This document shows positions 1 to 9,583 of a stretch of 64,000 bases of DNA, one piece after another. The translations under genes and the position numbers were made by a program. This DNA comes from Spirabiliibacterium pneumoniae. Lineage in GTDB: Bacteria; Pseudomonadota; Gammaproteobacteria; Enterobacterales; Pasteurellaceae. The DNA is taken from contig NZ_JABMII010000005.1 of assembly GCF_014884995.1 (NCBI RefSeq), positions 62,001-126,000 on the forward strand, given 5' to 3'. The notes below the pieces were generated by a model. The model had not been told where the DNA came from, searched no databases, and saw only the letters and a list, made by a program, of their open reading frames with translations. Numbering within the stretch: the first letter of the stretch is position 1; the number at the start of each line of letters is the position of its first letter.

Positions 1-1168
1 GCACGCGCGGTGCATACACGCTATACAGATATTTATCCGTGCGGATACAGCGTCCAATGCGGCTTTCACTGATTTGTGCAAAAATTGCATTTCTACGCGC
101 AGGGTCACGGTGTTCAACCACATCATGCAAGTTTTCTCCGATCATCTTATCACCCACATCAATGCCCGCCATGGCTAAAAATGTTTTCGGCAAGCTGGCG
201 GTGCTGACCAAGTCTTTAATCCGCAGCCCGCCTTTGTAGCCAGGACCTGCAATGATCAGCGGCACATGTAATGCGCTGGAATGGCAACTGCGTTTGTAGT
301 CATCATAACCATTTAAATGCGCATCTTTGTTACGGGTCATAAAATGTGATCCGTGATCGGATGCGTAGATAATGATCGTATTATCAAACAGCCCCTTTTC
401 TTTGAGTTTATCGATTACTCGACCAAGATTATCATCAAGACTACGGCAACAACCAAGATAATCAGGATACATTTCATCGGCGTTACCACGCAGCACTTTG
501 AGATCGTGCGGAAGTTGATAGTGCTCAAAGCGTGTTTTTGAGCCTTCTGGACCTTCATAGGTGTGGTGGTCGTTTTGATGATGAGGCTCAATGTGTGAAA
601 TGGTCATGAAAAACGGTTTTTCGTTATCATATTGATCCAAAAACTCGAGCGCAAAGTCAGTAATGCAATCCACCCGATAGCCTTTGAATTCGCATTTATT
701 CATATTTTCATCAAATACATAACCGTCGTAGCCATGGGAGGTGAACTCCAGCACATCGGCTGCGCGCCAAAAGCCCTTATAACCACCACGCCGTTCAGGT
801 GGCACCGCCGTGATGGTGTAATCAATGGTTGGCGTGGATTCTAACTCGCCGTCGCTAGCCAGATGCCATTTGCCGACATAAGCGGTTTCATAACCATTTT
901 CAGTGAAATAATCTGCCAGCGTTTTCGTGTCTAATGGCAAAGCGATATTGTTACGAAAACAGCCTGTTTGAGTTGGCCAAAGCCCACTTTGAAACACCGA
1001 GCGGCAAGGCCCACACACCGGCTGCGGTGAGTAAGCCTCTTCAAACAATACACCTTGACGCGCAAGGGCATCTAAGTGCGGTGTCACATCCAAAGGCTGC
1101 CCATAGGCACCGATGGTGTCCCAGCGTTGCTGGTCGGAAAAATAAAATAAAATATTTGGTCGAGCCAT
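1..1168 (-). CDS. Sulfatase family protein, C-terminus beyond window edge
   Basis: Type I sulfatase (alkaline phosphatase superfamily), which hydrolyses a sulfate ester. The first 389 codons are visible with no stop; the rest lies before base 1. The N-terminus holds a metal-binding SDQ (residues 11-13). The formylglycine signature is CGPCR with Cys52 as the residue to be modified, so it is a Cys-type enzyme needing a maturase that is not in this window. GKWHL (99-103) and SDHG (270-273) are further active-site motifs. No signal peptide is seen, so it should act in the cytoplasm. It follows tctA by 9 bases and is the last visible gene of the tctCBA operon, which suggests that it desulfates, or acts after uptake of, the transported compound. 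Start is the ATG after the CTCCCCC-rich complement (AGGGGGAG ribosome site). The substrate cannot be read from sequence. Confidence 0.88.
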   Translation of the reverse strand, partial: MARPNILFYFSDQQRWDTIGAYGQPLDVTPHLDALARQGVLFEEAYSPQPVCGPCRSVFQSGLWPTQTGCFRNNIALPLDTKTLADYFTENGYETAYVGKWHLASDGELESTPTIDYTITAVPPERRGGYKGFWRAADVLEFTSHGYDGYVFDENMNKCEFKGYRVDCITDFALEFLDQYDNEKPFFMTISHIEPHHQNDHHTYEGPEGSKTRFEHYQLPHDLKVLRGNADEMYPDYLGCCRSLDDNLGRVIDKLKEKGLFDNTIIIYASDHGSHFMTRNKDAHLNGYDDYKRSCHSSALHVPLIIAGPGYKGGLRIKDLVSTASLPKTFLAMAGIDVGDKMIGENLHDVVEHRDPARRNAIFAQISESRIGRCIRTDKYLYSVYAPRV

Positions 1169-1177
1169 AACTCCCCC

Positions 1178-2680
1178 TTATTGGCGTGCTTTTTTAGCCT
1201 TTTTATAATTGTTATAAATCAGCATACAAAGTACAGAAACTAACAAAATGAAAAATGCCAGTGCATATGGTCGAGTAACGAAAATATCCCAATTACCATC
1301 AGAAATCATTAATGAACGACGGAAATTTTTCTCGGTTAAAGAACCAAGCACCAAGCCGAGCAAGACAGGAATCGCTGAAAAGCCGAGCTTACTCATCACA
1401 TAAGAGACCACCCCAAAGGTAATGGCTGTACCAAGATCAAACATCGAATTTTTGATCGAATAAGCACCTGCAAAGCAAAACACTGCAATGATCGGCACCA
1501 AAATTTGACTGGGTACTTTCACCACTTTGGCAAACAGTCGAGTCAAATACTTGCCTTGCAATAACATAAACAAGTTCACAAAAATTAGTCCGATCATAAT
1601 GGCATAAACAGTGGTGCCATGATTTTGAAATAGATTTGGCCCTGGCGTTAGCCCGTTGATCATCAACGCCCCCAGCATAATGGCCACAGCACCATCGCCT
1701 GGAATGCCAAGCGTTAATAATGGGATCAAGGTTGCCCCTGTTACAGCATTATTCGCCGATTCCGCTGCGGCAATGCCTTCAATCGAGCCTTTGCCAAATT
1801 CATCAGGTTTTTTAGAGATTTTATGCGCCACATCGTAGCTTAAAAAAGACGCCATCGACGCACCTGTGCCAGGAATAATCCCGATAATAGAGCCAATGAT
1901 GGAAGAAAACGTCAACGGCTTCGACATTCTGCCCCACTCTTTTTTGGTTAAACGTTCATTCTCAAATTCGATTTTCTCATTCTTTTTAACATATCCCGTT
2001 TTGGCTAACAAATGCCCTTTGTTAATAATTTCAACAAGGGCAAACAGCCCAATTAAAACAATCACAAGGTCAAATCCACCATAGAGATAAATATTGTCAA
2101 ATGTAAAGCGCATCACACCGCCGCCGACAATATCTTGCCCTACGCTGGCTAAAAATAACCCCAAGCAACCTGAAATAATCCCTTTTAACAGGCTATCACC
2201 ACTCACCCCAGCAATAATCGTTAACCCAAAAGCACAGATAAGAAAATACTCAGGTGATCCCATTTTTAACGCTACTTTGGCCACTTCAGGGGCGAGGAAT
2301 AACAACACCAAAGCACTGAATGTTCCCCCGATAAACGACGCGTACAACGCAATATTTAATGCTTTTTGTGAATGTCCTTGTTGAGAGAGCGGATTACCAT
2401 CCATCATAGTGGCAGTGGCGTGAGGCGTACCTGGCGTGCGAATCAAAATGGCAGAAATAGAACCACCATAGCTGCCCGCACAATAGATGCCAAGCAAGAA
2501 CATAAACGAATCAATCGCGCCCAAATTGTAGGTAATCGGCAATAACAGCACCAAGCACAACATCACCGTCAAGCCTGGCACAGCACCAAAAATAATGCCT
2601 AAAAACAGACCAAGATTGATGTACAAAAAGCTACTTAACGAGAAAAAGGCACTAAATCCATTAACAAAATGATCCCACAT
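1178..2680 (-). CDS. tctA: Tripartite tricarboxylate transporter large permease TctA
   Basis: Large membrane subunit of a TTT family carboxylate transporter (inner membrane, about 12 hydrophobic segments, 500 aa, normal family length). Glycine-rich signatures typical of TctA are present: GLFLGIIFGAVPGL near the N-terminus and IGIIPGTGASMASF and PLLTLGIPGDGAVA in the middle. It works with TctB and the periplasmic binding protein TctC, driven by ion gradients. I chose the ATG two codons inside the longest frame because it sits 5 bases after AAGGAG; the upstream GTG overlaps that site. It starts 9 bases after tctB and ends 9 bases before the sulfatase, so co-translation in one operon is likely. 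The substrate is unknown; family members carry citrate, tartrate, aromatic acids and others. Confidence 0.95.
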   Translation of the reverse strand: MWDHFVNGFSAFFSLSSFLYINLGLFLGIIFGAVPGLTVMLCLVLLLPITYNLGAIDSFMFLLGIYCAGSYGGSISAILIRTPGTPHATATMMDGNPLSQQGHSQKALNIALYASFIGGTFSALVLLFLAPEVAKVALKMGSPEYFLICAFGLTIIAGVSGDSLLKGIISGCLGLFLASVGQDIVGGGVMRFTFDNIYLYGGFDLVIVLIGLFALVEIINKGHLLAKTGYVKKNEKIEFENERLTKKEWGRMSKPLTFSSIIGSIIGIIPGTGASMASFLSYDVAHKISKKPDEFGKGSIEGIAAAESANNAVTGATLIPLLTLGIPGDGAVAIMLGALMINGLTPGPNLFQNHGTTVYAIMIGLIFVNLFMLLQGKYLTRLFAKVVKVPSQILVPIIAVFCFAGAYSIKNSMFDLGTAITFGVVSYVMSKLGFSAIPVLLGLVLGSLTEKNFRRSLMISDGNWDIFVTRPYALAFFILLVSVLCMLIYNNYKKAKKARQ

Positions 2681-2689
2681 ACTCACTCC

Positions 2690-3145
2690 TTACGGCAATT
2701 TGACGTGCAAAATATGCTCGAAAACGACACTCACCAAAATCACCGTGGTGCACACAATGGCATAATATTTCCAGTTGCGACAGCGCGAGAGCGCAAGAAA
2801 GGCAATCACAAAAAGCAGTGAAGCCGCCAAAAAAGGCAACACTTTTAACATTCCCCAATAGGCGATTAAAAGCGCAATCAAAATCAGTGAACGAAACTCC
2901 TCTACAAGATCAAACACCACAACTTTAACTGGCTTTTTTTGCACCAAAAGGACAACCTCTTTGGCAACCAAAATCACACTGCAAAGCCACATTAACCCAA
3001 CAATAATGCGTGGAAAGGTTTGCGAGTTAATCGCCTCTGCAGTGTCTTTTATGACAATTTGAGCAGGGATAAGCCACCACAAAAGTGATGAAAAAATCAA
3101 AAAAACAAGTCCACCCACTAAATTTTGTTTAATCTGAATTTTCAT
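2690..3145 (-). CDS. tctB: Tripartite tricarboxylate transporter small permease TctB
   Basis: Small membrane subunit of the TTT transporter, 151 aa with four hydrophobic segments (about residues 10-30, 45-65, 85-120, 125-148), the usual TctB topology. It pairs with TctA in the inner membrane. The start used is the ATG preceded by GGGGG about 5 bases upstream; a GTG four codons earlier is possible. It lies between tctC (26-base gap) and tctA (9-base gap). Identification rests more on position and topology than on a strong motif, as TctB proteins are poorly conserved. Confidence 0.9.
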   Translation of the reverse strand: MKIQIKQNLVGGLVFLIFSSLLWWLIPAQIVIKDTAEAINSQTFPRIIVGLMWLCSVILVAKEVVLLVQKKPVKVVVFDLVEEFRSLILIALLIAYWGMLKVLPFLAASLLFVIAFLALSRCRNWKYYAIVCTTVILVSVVFEHILHVKLP

Positions 3146-3171
3146 GGTTACCCCCACTCATCTATTGAATC

Positions 3172-4140
3172 TTATTTCACTAACTCAGCGTATTTTTTCG
3201 CTTTGGTCATGCTGGATTCAATATAGTTTTTCACCCAAGCACCATCTTGAATATCGATGCGAACACCGATATTTTTTGCAATGCCTTGGAATTTTTCATT
3301 TTGCATAATGTTTTTCAGCGCATTGTAGGCTTTTTGCACATTGGCTTCATCTGTTCCTGCACGCATAAACACTGCACAAATGTTAGTCATCCAAGTGTCA
3401 TAGCCATGCTCGGTCACGCTGGAAAGATCATACACATCGTCTTTGAGTGGTTTATCATCAAAGGCCACCACAGGGTTCACACTGCCCGCTTTAACAAACT
3501 CTTTCGCCAATGAAGCGTGGGTGGTTGCGAAATCCACTTCACCTGACACAACGGCAGTGAGAGCTTCATTAGCCCCTTCATAAGGAATGATTTTGAATTT
3601 ACCGCCCATCGCATCAATTAACGCTGCAGATTGCAAGGCTTCAGAAGAGTTAGTGCCATTAGCAGCAATTTTCACCACTTTGCCCTCTTTGACAAATTTT
3701 TCCAAATCTGCAAAGTTTTTGATATTCAATTTTGGATTAGAAATGAATACAAATGTTGAAGAATAAACATTGATCACTGGCACAAATTGATCAAATTTAT
3801 AACTAATTTTCATAGTCAATGGCGCAATCGCAAAGCTGCCTTCACCGCCAAAAATCATCTTGTCTGAATTTGGTTTTTCTTTCACATATTCTGTCAACGC
3901 CACTGCACCACCAGAACCGAGGATATTGGTTGCGAGCAATGGTTGCCCAAATTCTGCTTTACCAAATTCGGTCATTGCGCGGGCCACTTGGTCAGCTAAT
4001 CCACCCACAGCCCACGGGGTAATAATGGTAACGGGGCCTGTTGGCCAGTTTTCTGTTTTCGCATTCGCTTGTGCAGAAAATAAAGACACACCAAGTACAC
4101 TGGCAAGGCTCAAACTTAACAATTTTTTCCATGGTTTCAT
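3172..4140 (-). CDS. tctC: TctC/Bug family periplasmic substrate-binding protein
   Basis: Extracytoplasmic solute receptor of the TTT system, 322 aa, a normal Bug-family length. Residues 1-27 form a classical Sec signal peptide ending ANA before KTENWP. The mature protein begins with the family pattern WPTGPVTIITPWAVGG, the loop that contacts the carboxylate of the ligand. It should bind the substrate in the periplasm and hand it to TctAB. The start is fixed by AAGGAGAA four bases upstream; a longer in-frame ATG eight codons earlier has no such site and lies within the leader. First gene of the operon, behind a CRP-type promoter. Bug ligands are mostly carboxylates, so a sulfated or sulfonated carboxylate is a reasonable guess given the linked sulfatase, but it is only a guess. 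Confidence 0.93.
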   Translation of the reverse strand: MKPWKKLLSLSLASVLGVSLFSAQANAKTENWPTGPVTIITPWAVGGLADQVARAMTEFGKAEFGQPLLATNILGSGGAVALTEYVKEKPNSDKMIFGGEGSFAIAPLTMKISYKFDQFVPVINVYSSTFVFISNPKLNIKNFADLEKFVKEGKVVKIAANGTNSSEALQSAALIDAMGGKFKIIPYEGANEALTAVVSGEVDFATTHASLAKEFVKAGSVNPVVAFDDKPLKDDVYDLSSVTEHGYDTWMTNICAVFMRAGTDEANVQKAYNALKNIMQNEKFQGIAKNIGVRIDIQDGAWVKNYIESSMTKAKKYAELVK

Positions 4141-4199
4141 AGGGTTCTCCTTCAATAATGACATATAGGATTGCAGATAACGAAAATCTCATCATTAGG

Positions 4200-4262
4200 G
4201 TATAAGAGATTTGCCCATTACTCTATGATGATTGTCATATTGTGTAAGTGAGACCGATCACA
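4200..4262 (-). promoter_or_regulatory. Putative CRP-dependent promoter of tctCBA-sulfatase
   Basis: A CRP half-site pair GTGA-N6-TCAC (4248-4261, flanked by A on both sides in consensus positions) is centred at 4254.5. A -10-like TTATAC lies at 4205-4200, giving a start near 4193, so the CRP centre falls at about -61.5, the standard class I spacing. No good -35 hexamer is seen, which fits activator dependence. Spacing read from sequence; function inferred. Confidence 0.6.
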
Positions 4263-4298
4263 CTTTCAGGAAAAAATCACAATTTTGTTACAAAAAGT

Positions 4299-4324
4299 AA
4301 AGTGCGGTCACAAAACCGCACTTT
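4299..4324 (-). terminator. codBA terminator built from inverted uptake signals
   Basis: Arms AAAGTGCGGT and ACCGCACTTT (10 bp) with a 6-base loop, followed on the minus strand by ACTTTTTG. It lies 3 bases after the codA stop codon. Confidence 0.8.
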
Positions 4325-4326
4325 AG

Positions 4327-5589
4327 TTAACGATAAGAGATATTCTCAGGTGCAGAGAGGAAAAGGGTACTTTGCGCAGGCTGGGTTTGAGCAATAATCT
4401 TGCCGTGGCGAATGGAATAGCGTGTTGGCACTTGCCGACGCAGTGCATCAAAGCCATTTTCCGCAGGCAAAAGTATGCAGTTAGCACTATTCCCCTCAAT
4501 GATACCATAATCCTTTAAATACAGTGCCTTAGCACTATTCTCTGTTACCAGCGTAAGGCTATCGTTGAGTTGTTGGTATCCCATTAATTGGCACACATGC
4601 AACCCCATATGCAACACTTGCAGCATATTGGCAGTCCCTAGTGGATACCATGGATCAAATACATCATCATGCCCAAAACAAACATTAATACCCGCTTTGA
4701 GCATCTCTTTCACTCGTGTAACCCCGCGGCGTTTAGGATAACTATCAAAGCGCCCTTGCAAGTGAATATTCACCAGTGGATTAGCTACAAAATGAATTTT
4801 GGATAATTTCAACAAGCGAAATAAGCGTGAGGCATAGGCATTATTATAAGAGTGCATTGCTGTGGTATGGCTGGCTGTGACTTTTTCGCCCATCTCATAT
4901 TTCAATGCCAGGGCGGCGACCGTTTCCACAAAGCGAGATTGTTCGTCATCAATTTCATCGCAATGAATATCAACCAGCGCATTAAAACGTCGAGCAATAT
5001 CAAAGGCAATGTGCATGGATTCCACGCCATATTCACGCGTAAATTCAAAGTGCGGTATGCCACCAACCACATCGGCGCCCAATTCCATCGCTTTTTCCAA
5101 CAATTGTGCACCGTTAGGGTAGGATAAAATGCCCTCTTGTGGAAATGCTACAATTTGCAAATCTACCCACGGCGCAATCTCTTTTTTTACCTCAAGCATC
5201 GCCTTAAGTGCGGTCAAGGTTGGATCAGATACGTCAACGTGCGTGCGCACGTGCTGAATGCCGTTGGCGATTTGCCACTTTAACGTTTTCCAAGCACGGG
5301 CTTTCACATCATCAATGCTCAGTAACGCCTTGCGTTCCGCCCAACGCTCGATGCCCTCAAACAAGGTACCCGATTGATTCCATTTTGGCTGCCCTGCAGT
5401 TTGGGTTGCATCTAAATGAATGTGCGGCTCAACAAAAGGCGGATATGCAATCAGCTCACTGCCATCAATAATGTCTTGTGTCGTGTGAAATGGCTTATCT
5501 GCCACTTGAATGTGGGAAAAACGTCCCTCTTCAATTTGAATATTCCAACGCGCTTCACGCCCTGCTATACGCACATTTTGAATTAACAT
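4327..5589 (-). CDS. codA: Cytosine deaminase
   Basis: Amidohydrolase that converts cytosine to uracil and ammonia in the cytoplasm, feeding pyrimidine salvage. 420 aa, close to the E. coli enzyme and recognisably similar along its length. Metal ligands are visible: HIH at 56-58, HCDE at 209-212, His241 in SHTTAMHS, and GHDD at 306-309 (Asp308 is the equivalent metal ligand). IHLQGR (275-280) is the conserved substrate-binding segment. Start is ATG after GGAGGG, nine bases after the codB stop, so the two are co-transcribed. Its terminator is the uptake-signal hairpin just downstream. Confidence 0.97.
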   Translation of the reverse strand: MLIQNVRIAGREARWNIQIEEGRFSHIQVADKPFHTTQDIIDGSELIAYPPFVEPHIHLDATQTAGQPKWNQSGTLFEGIERWAERKALLSIDDVKARAWKTLKWQIANGIQHVRTHVDVSDPTLTALKAMLEVKKEIAPWVDLQIVAFPQEGILSYPNGAQLLEKAMELGADVVGGIPHFEFTREYGVESMHIAFDIARRFNALVDIHCDEIDDEQSRFVETVAALALKYEMGEKVTASHTTAMHSYNNAYASRLFRLLKLSKIHFVANPLVNIHLQGRFDSYPKRRGVTRVKEMLKAGINVCFGHDDVFDPWYPLGTANMLQVLHMGLHVCQLMGYQQLNDSLTLVTENSAKALYLKDYGIIEGNSANCILLPAENGFDALRRQVPTRYSIRHGKIIAQTQPAQSTLFLSAPENISYR

Positions 5590-5598
5590 ATTCCCTCC

Positions 5599-6819
5599 TT
5601 AGGCAAACTGCTTGCGCAAAATAGGATTTAACACCAAATAAGCCACCGCCCCACTGATCACCGCATTTAGTGGCACAATGCCTGGCAAAAAGTTACCACA
5701 CATCACCCCCACCCCAACGGCAATGATCGCCGCCCAGTTTATGTTGACAAAATGTGCGCTTGAAAAATCGGCATAGGCTTTACGACGAGTGAGATAATCC
5801 GCAATCAAAATGCCGCCAATGGGTGGAATGGCAGCTGACAAAAACGTCAGCCAGCCCACAAAATTATTATACAACCACAACGCACACAGCGTGCCAACAA
5901 TCCCATTGAGCACAGACAAAATACGGCTGCTCACCCCCGTGATATTGGCAAAGCCCAAGCCTGAGGCATAAAGTGCATTATCATTCGTGGTCCAAATATT
6001 CAGCCCCAACACAATAATGGCTGGCAACAATAGCCCTTGCGCCACCATCACATCGGAAATGTCCGCCACACCTTTCACCGCCGCCCCCGCTGCACCAAAA
6101 ATAAACATTAACGAGTTACCCAAGAAAAAGGCAATCATCGTAATTAACACTGCATATTTCGCACGCTTGCCAAAGCGTACAAAATCAGCAGTCAAAGTGC
6201 CTGCGCTGATAAACGAGCCAACCACCAAGGTAATCGCCATTGGTAAACTCATGGTATTTTGTGGCAAAATGCCTCCTAACACACTCAAGCCACCCACATC
6301 ACTAATCGCAAGATAAACCGAATAGCTCCCGAGAATGGCGATAGCAGGCACTGCCACCACGGAAAGTGCGGTCAGCGCCGAGATGCCGAAAAACACCGTA
6401 ATCGTCATCAAACCACCAGAGAGCAAAATCAAGGTATTGACATCTATCCCTGTGAATTTATTGACAGGAATAGCAAACATCGCCACCCCCACACCAAACC
6501 AGCCCACCTGCGTGCCGCCGAGCAAAGCAGAAGGCAACCACGAGCCTCGCACCCCAAACGAATAACGGGCTAACATATGTGTTGTTAAGCCCGTTTTCGC
6601 ACCAATATAACCAAGAAAAGAGGTATAAATCCCCAACATCAAATTCCCCAGCAACACCGCTATAAAAAAATCATCAAATGATAGCGATGTGCCTAGCGTC
6701 CCCCCCGTCCACATACTCGCAGAAAAGAACGTTAATCCCAGCATCACAAACGTTAATGCCACCATACCCTTACGTTCAGACTGTGGAACAACTTGTAAAC
6801 TATAATTTTCACTTGCCAT
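5599..6819 (-). CDS. codB: Cytosine permease
   Basis: Inner-membrane cytosine transporter of the NCS1 family, 406 aa with about 12 hydrophobic segments. It begins with the family pattern VPQSERKGMVAL and carries FFSASMWTGGTLGTSL in the first membrane segment. It supplies codA, the next gene. Ribosome site GAGGTG lies 5 bases before ATG. A -10-like TATAAT is at 6851-6846 with a poor -35 (TTTATT, 17-base spacing). I found no clear PurR operator such as regulates codBA in E. coli. Confidence 0.95.
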   Translation of the reverse strand: MASENYSLQVVPQSERKGMVALTFVMLGLTFFSASMWTGGTLGTSLSFDDFFIAVLLGNLMLGIYTSFLGYIGAKTGLTTHMLARYSFGVRGSWLPSALLGGTQVGWFGVGVAMFAIPVNKFTGIDVNTLILLSGGLMTITVFFGISALTALSVVAVPAIAILGSYSVYLAISDVGGLSVLGGILPQNTMSLPMAITLVVGSFISAGTLTADFVRFGKRAKYAVLITMIAFFLGNSLMFIFGAAGAAVKGVADISDVMVAQGLLLPAIIVLGLNIWTTNDNALYASGLGFANITGVSSRILSVLNGIVGTLCALWLYNNFVGWLTFLSAAIPPIGGILIADYLTRRKAYADFSSAHFVNINWAAIIAVGVGVMCGNFLPGIVPLNAVISGAVAYLVLNPILRKQFA

Positions 6820-6907
6820 AACTCACCTCATAAAAAACCGCGTAAATTATAGGCTCAATTTGCACAAGAATAAACCACTTAAAATCAAAATTTTGTTTTA
6901 AAAAAAT

Positions 6908-6931
6908 AAAGTGCGGTCACAACCGCACTTT
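6908..6931 (-). terminator. pheA terminator from inverted uptake signals
   Basis: AAAGTGCGGT and ACCGCACTTT arms around a 4-base loop, with a T-rich stretch (ATTTTTTT) following on the minus strand. It starts 4 bases after the pheA stop. Confidence 0.8.
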
Positions 6932-6934
6932 GTG

Positions 6935-8086
6935 TTAGGCAGGGATAACAAGATCGCTTGGGTAGCAGCCGAGCACTTTGAGGTATTGGCTGACGCGCGC
7001 AAGCTCTTGCAGGGCGCATTGGGTAGTATCATCGTGAATATTAGCGATGATTTCGAGATAAAACATCTCTTCCCACGGTTTGCCGTAAATCGGGCGAGAT
7101 TCCAGCTTAGTCATTTGAATGCCGTAATGTTTGAACACCAACAATGCGTCCACCAGCGCACCAGCTTTTTGAGTGGTGCTCATCAGCAACAGGGTTTTGC
7201 TTTGCACTTGTGGCGAAACATTGACCGTACTTTTGCTAATGATGATAAAGCGCGTAATGTTGTTCGGCTGGTTGGCGATGTGATCGTGCAATACGCTAAG
7301 GCCATAAAGTGCCCCCCCTTCGGCGTTGCCAAGCGCGGCAATGTTCGGTTTGTTCAGTTGTGAAACCAACTGCATGGCGTGTGAGCTGCTTTCGCAATAG
7401 TGCGTTTTCACCTTTTCCAGCCCTTGAATAAAATGACTGCATTGCGCAATCACCTGCGGGTGGCTGTAAAGCGTGTCAATCGCTGAAAGTGCGGTTGGCT
7501 GGCTAACAAGCACACAATGCTTAATTGGGTATGTTAGTTCTCCGACAATGGCCAGCTCGGTGTGTTGTAGCAAGTCGTAGACCTCATTAATCGCGCCTGA
7601 GGTGGTGTTTTCCAGCGGCAGCACACCCACATCCGCCGTGCCATTTTCCACCGCAGTAAAAATCTCAGCAAATGAATTGCAGCTGACTTCGCCAAGCTGT
7701 TTTTGCACTCGTTTGGCATAACGCCGTGCCGCGAGATTGGAGTACGAGCCACGCACACCTAAAAATGCCACCTTGACCGCACTTTTCGCAGCCGCATTAA
7801 GCTTATTTTGTAAATAGGCTTGCTGGGTGAGCACAGAGTCTTCAATTATGCGTTGAAACATCGCGATAATGTAATCACTATCCAACCCCAAATTGTGCTC
7901 GTTGGCATAGTCTACCAAATCTTTGAGCAGCTGCTGCTCGCGGTTGATGTCGCGCAACGGTTTTTGGGTTTCTTCTTTGCTTTTCACCACATCAAACGCC
8001 AGCTGGTGGCGCTGGCTGAGAATATCGAGTAATTGGCGATCCAGCGCGGTGATTTGCTGGCGAATTTCTGATAATGGCTTTGTCAT
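6935..8086 (-). CDS. pheA: Bifunctional chorismate mutase / prephenate dehydratase
   Basis: P-protein of phenylalanine synthesis: chorismate to prephenate, then to phenylpyruvate, in the cytoplasm. 383 aa, the normal fused length. The AroQ-type chorismate mutase spans about residues 1-95, the dehydratase about 104-285 with the catalytic NNITRF at 275-280, and a C-terminal ACT domain carries the phenylalanine-binding motifs GALV (309-312) and ESRP (329-332). The enzyme is therefore expected to be feedback-inhibited. The start is the ATG after GAGGAG; a GTG six codons upstream overlaps that site. I see no pheL-like leader peptide or attenuator upstream. Confidence 0.97.
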   Translation of the reverse strand: MTKPLSEIRQQITALDRQLLDILSQRHQLAFDVVKSKEETQKPLRDINREQQLLKDLVDYANEHNLGLDSDYIIAMFQRIIEDSVLTQQAYLQNKLNAAAKSAVKVAFLGVRGSYSNLAARRYAKRVQKQLGEVSCNSFAEIFTAVENGTADVGVLPLENTTSGAINEVYDLLQHTELAIVGELTYPIKHCVLVSQPTALSAIDTLYSHPQVIAQCSHFIQGLEKVKTHYCESSSHAMQLVSQLNKPNIAALGNAEGGALYGLSVLHDHIANQPNNITRFIIISKSTVNVSPQVQSKTLLLMSTTQKAGALVDALLVFKHYGIQMTKLESRPIYGKPWEEMFYLEIIANIHDDTTQCALQELARVSQYLKVLGCYPSDLVIPA

Positions 8087-8182
8087 AACACTCCTCACTT
8101 TCACGCCATTGTAGCAAGGATTTCAACCTTTGTGATATGAAATTTATGCTTATAACCGCACTTTGGCAATCTTCAAGCATTA

Positions 8183-8208
8183 AAAAAGCCAGCATAAGCT
8201 GGCTTTTT
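8183..8208 (-). terminator. Terminator of first porin gene
   Basis: Perfect 11-bp arms AAAAAGCCAGC and GCTGGCTTTTT around ATAA, with T-run on the minus strand, 19 bases after the porin stop. Confidence 0.85.
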
Positions 8209-8226
8209 GTTGTGCATGATGCGCGA

Positions 8227-9282
8227 TTAGAAGAATACGCGTAAACCTGCACCGTATTTGTTTTCGTGGTCTTTTTTCCAACCATCTTTAGTTGCTGCGG
8301 CAACTTGTGCACGAGCAAATTCAACGTAAGTTACTACGTTTTTGTGAAGTTTGTAGTCAACACCTGCAACGTATGAGTTCAAACGTGGCGCATCAGTTAA
8401 TTTTGTACGCAACCACTCACCGTAGATAGTTGAAGTGTCAGCGATAGTGTATTTACCACTTACCAATAAAGCAGTAAGTTTTTTGTCGCCACCTTTGAAT
8501 TTGCTTTGACCATAGTTAGCCGCTAAAGCTGCTGGTCCAAATTCAACTTCAGCAGCTGTACGCCAGTTGATTTTTGTACGATCAGTTTTTACAGATGCAA
8601 ATGAGTAAGAAGCAATACCTGACTCAATTTTATTAAGTGATGCTTCACCATTAGTGTTATCCTGACCGTAACCAGCAGCCAAGTTCAAGTTAACATCTTG
8701 TGCCAATGGAGCTGTGTAGAATACTGCAGCACCGTAGCCATTTTTCTCATCAGTTGCTTTAGCGGTTGTACCTTCTTTATATTTGGTCGCGTTACCGAAG
8801 ATGTAATCTAAACCAAAACTGAAGCCGTTGAAGTCAGCTGAACGGAATTTGATAGATTTTTTAGCAGAATCTTTTAGGTTGTTGTTGCCACCCCAAGTAT
8901 AAGCGTAGTCACCTAATTGAACATCGTCACCATTGGTTGCTTGACGACCGAAGCTCAACGCACCCACGCCGTCTTGAGCAAGACCTGCAAACAATTTGTT
9001 AGTTACAGGATTGCCGAAAGTTTGATCGTCATCTGTTTGATCAAAACGAATTTGCGCTTGACCGAATGCGCTCAAGCCGTTGCCGATTTGTTGTTGTGCA
9101 TTGATGATTAAACGTGAACCATCATTTTTCAGATCACCACGTTGGTCGCCATTACGAGCGAGAAGAAGACGAAGTGAACCTTTAACTTCTACTTTAGAAC
9201 CATCGTTGTCATAAACAACGGCTGCGTTTGCAGAGGTTGCAGCAACTGCTGCGACTGCTAAAGCTACTAATGTTTTTTTCAT
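8227..9282 (-). CDS. P2-family general porin (first copy)
   Basis: Outer-membrane beta-barrel porin, 351 aa, of the type called OmpP2 in Haemophilus and OmpH in Pasteurella. Residues 1-20 form a signal peptide ending ANA before AVVYDNDG. Alternating polar and hydrophobic strands fill the rest, PEFFG-like loop 3 sequence is replaced by GALSFGRQATNGDD, and the last residue is Phe (GLRVFF), the signal read by the BAM complex. It should pass small hydrophilic solutes as a trimer. A second gene, downstream in coordinate, has an almost identical signal peptide and similar start of the mature protein but very different loops. The mRNA leader is long (about 115-120 bases). Confidence 0.9.
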   Translation of the reverse strand: MKKTLVALAVAAVAATSANAAVVYDNDGSKVEVKGSLRLLLARNGDQRGDLKNDGSRLIINAQQQIGNGLSAFGQAQIRFDQTDDDQTFGNPVTNKLFAGLAQDGVGALSFGRQATNGDDVQLGDYAYTWGGNNNLKDSAKKSIKFRSADFNGFSFGLDYIFGNATKYKEGTTAKATDEKNGYGAAVFYTAPLAQDVNLNLAAGYGQDNTNGEASLNKIESGIASYSFASVKTDRTKINWRTAAEVEFGPAALAANYGQSKFKGGDKKLTALLVSGKYTIADTSTIYGEWLRTKLTDAPRLNSYVAGVDYKLHKNVVTYVEFARAQVAAATKDGWKKDHENKYGAGLRVFF

Positions 9283-9401
9283 AATAGTCTGCCTTTTTAC
9301 TTAAGTTAAGGTTTTGTTTATTTACGATGCTAGTGCATAAATAAACTATTAATTTGAACTTTTTGCCAAGCAAAATGTCCAACGGTTATAAATTCGAGTT
9401 C

Positions 9402-9430
9402 ATACTGACAGAAAGACCTTACACTGTCAA
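9402..9430 (-). promoter_or_regulatory. Predicted promoter of first porin
   Basis: Consensus -35 TTGACA at 9430-9425, 17-base spacer, -10 CAGTAT at 9407-9402 within TGTCAGTATGAA. It resembles the promoter of the second porin (shared CTTGACAGT at -35 and CTGTCA before the -10). Confidence 0.55.
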
Positions 9431-9460
9431 GCTTCATGCTGATTTTCACCTATTTTTAAT

Positions 9461-9474
9461 TTGATATAAATCAA
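9461..9474. promoter_or_regulatory. Perfect FNR-type palindrome upstream of first porin
   Basis: TTGATATAAATCAA matches the FNR consensus TTGAT-N4-ATCAA exactly. Its centre (9467.5) is about 70 bases upstream of the predicted start site near 9396, compatible with a regulator site. Whether FNR acts here is inference. Confidence 0.5.
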
Positions 9475-9583
9475 TTAATTACAGAAAATAGCCATTCACC
9501 TGCACACTTTTTAGCTTATTTTTCTTTCATTTTGTGAACTAAATCGCTTTTTTACAACACATTGAAACCGCACTTGGGGATAA

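Noticed and set aside
8087-8226. Phenylalanine attenuator or pheL leader before pheA
   Set aside because: No Phe-rich short frame and no alternating terminator hairpins are present.
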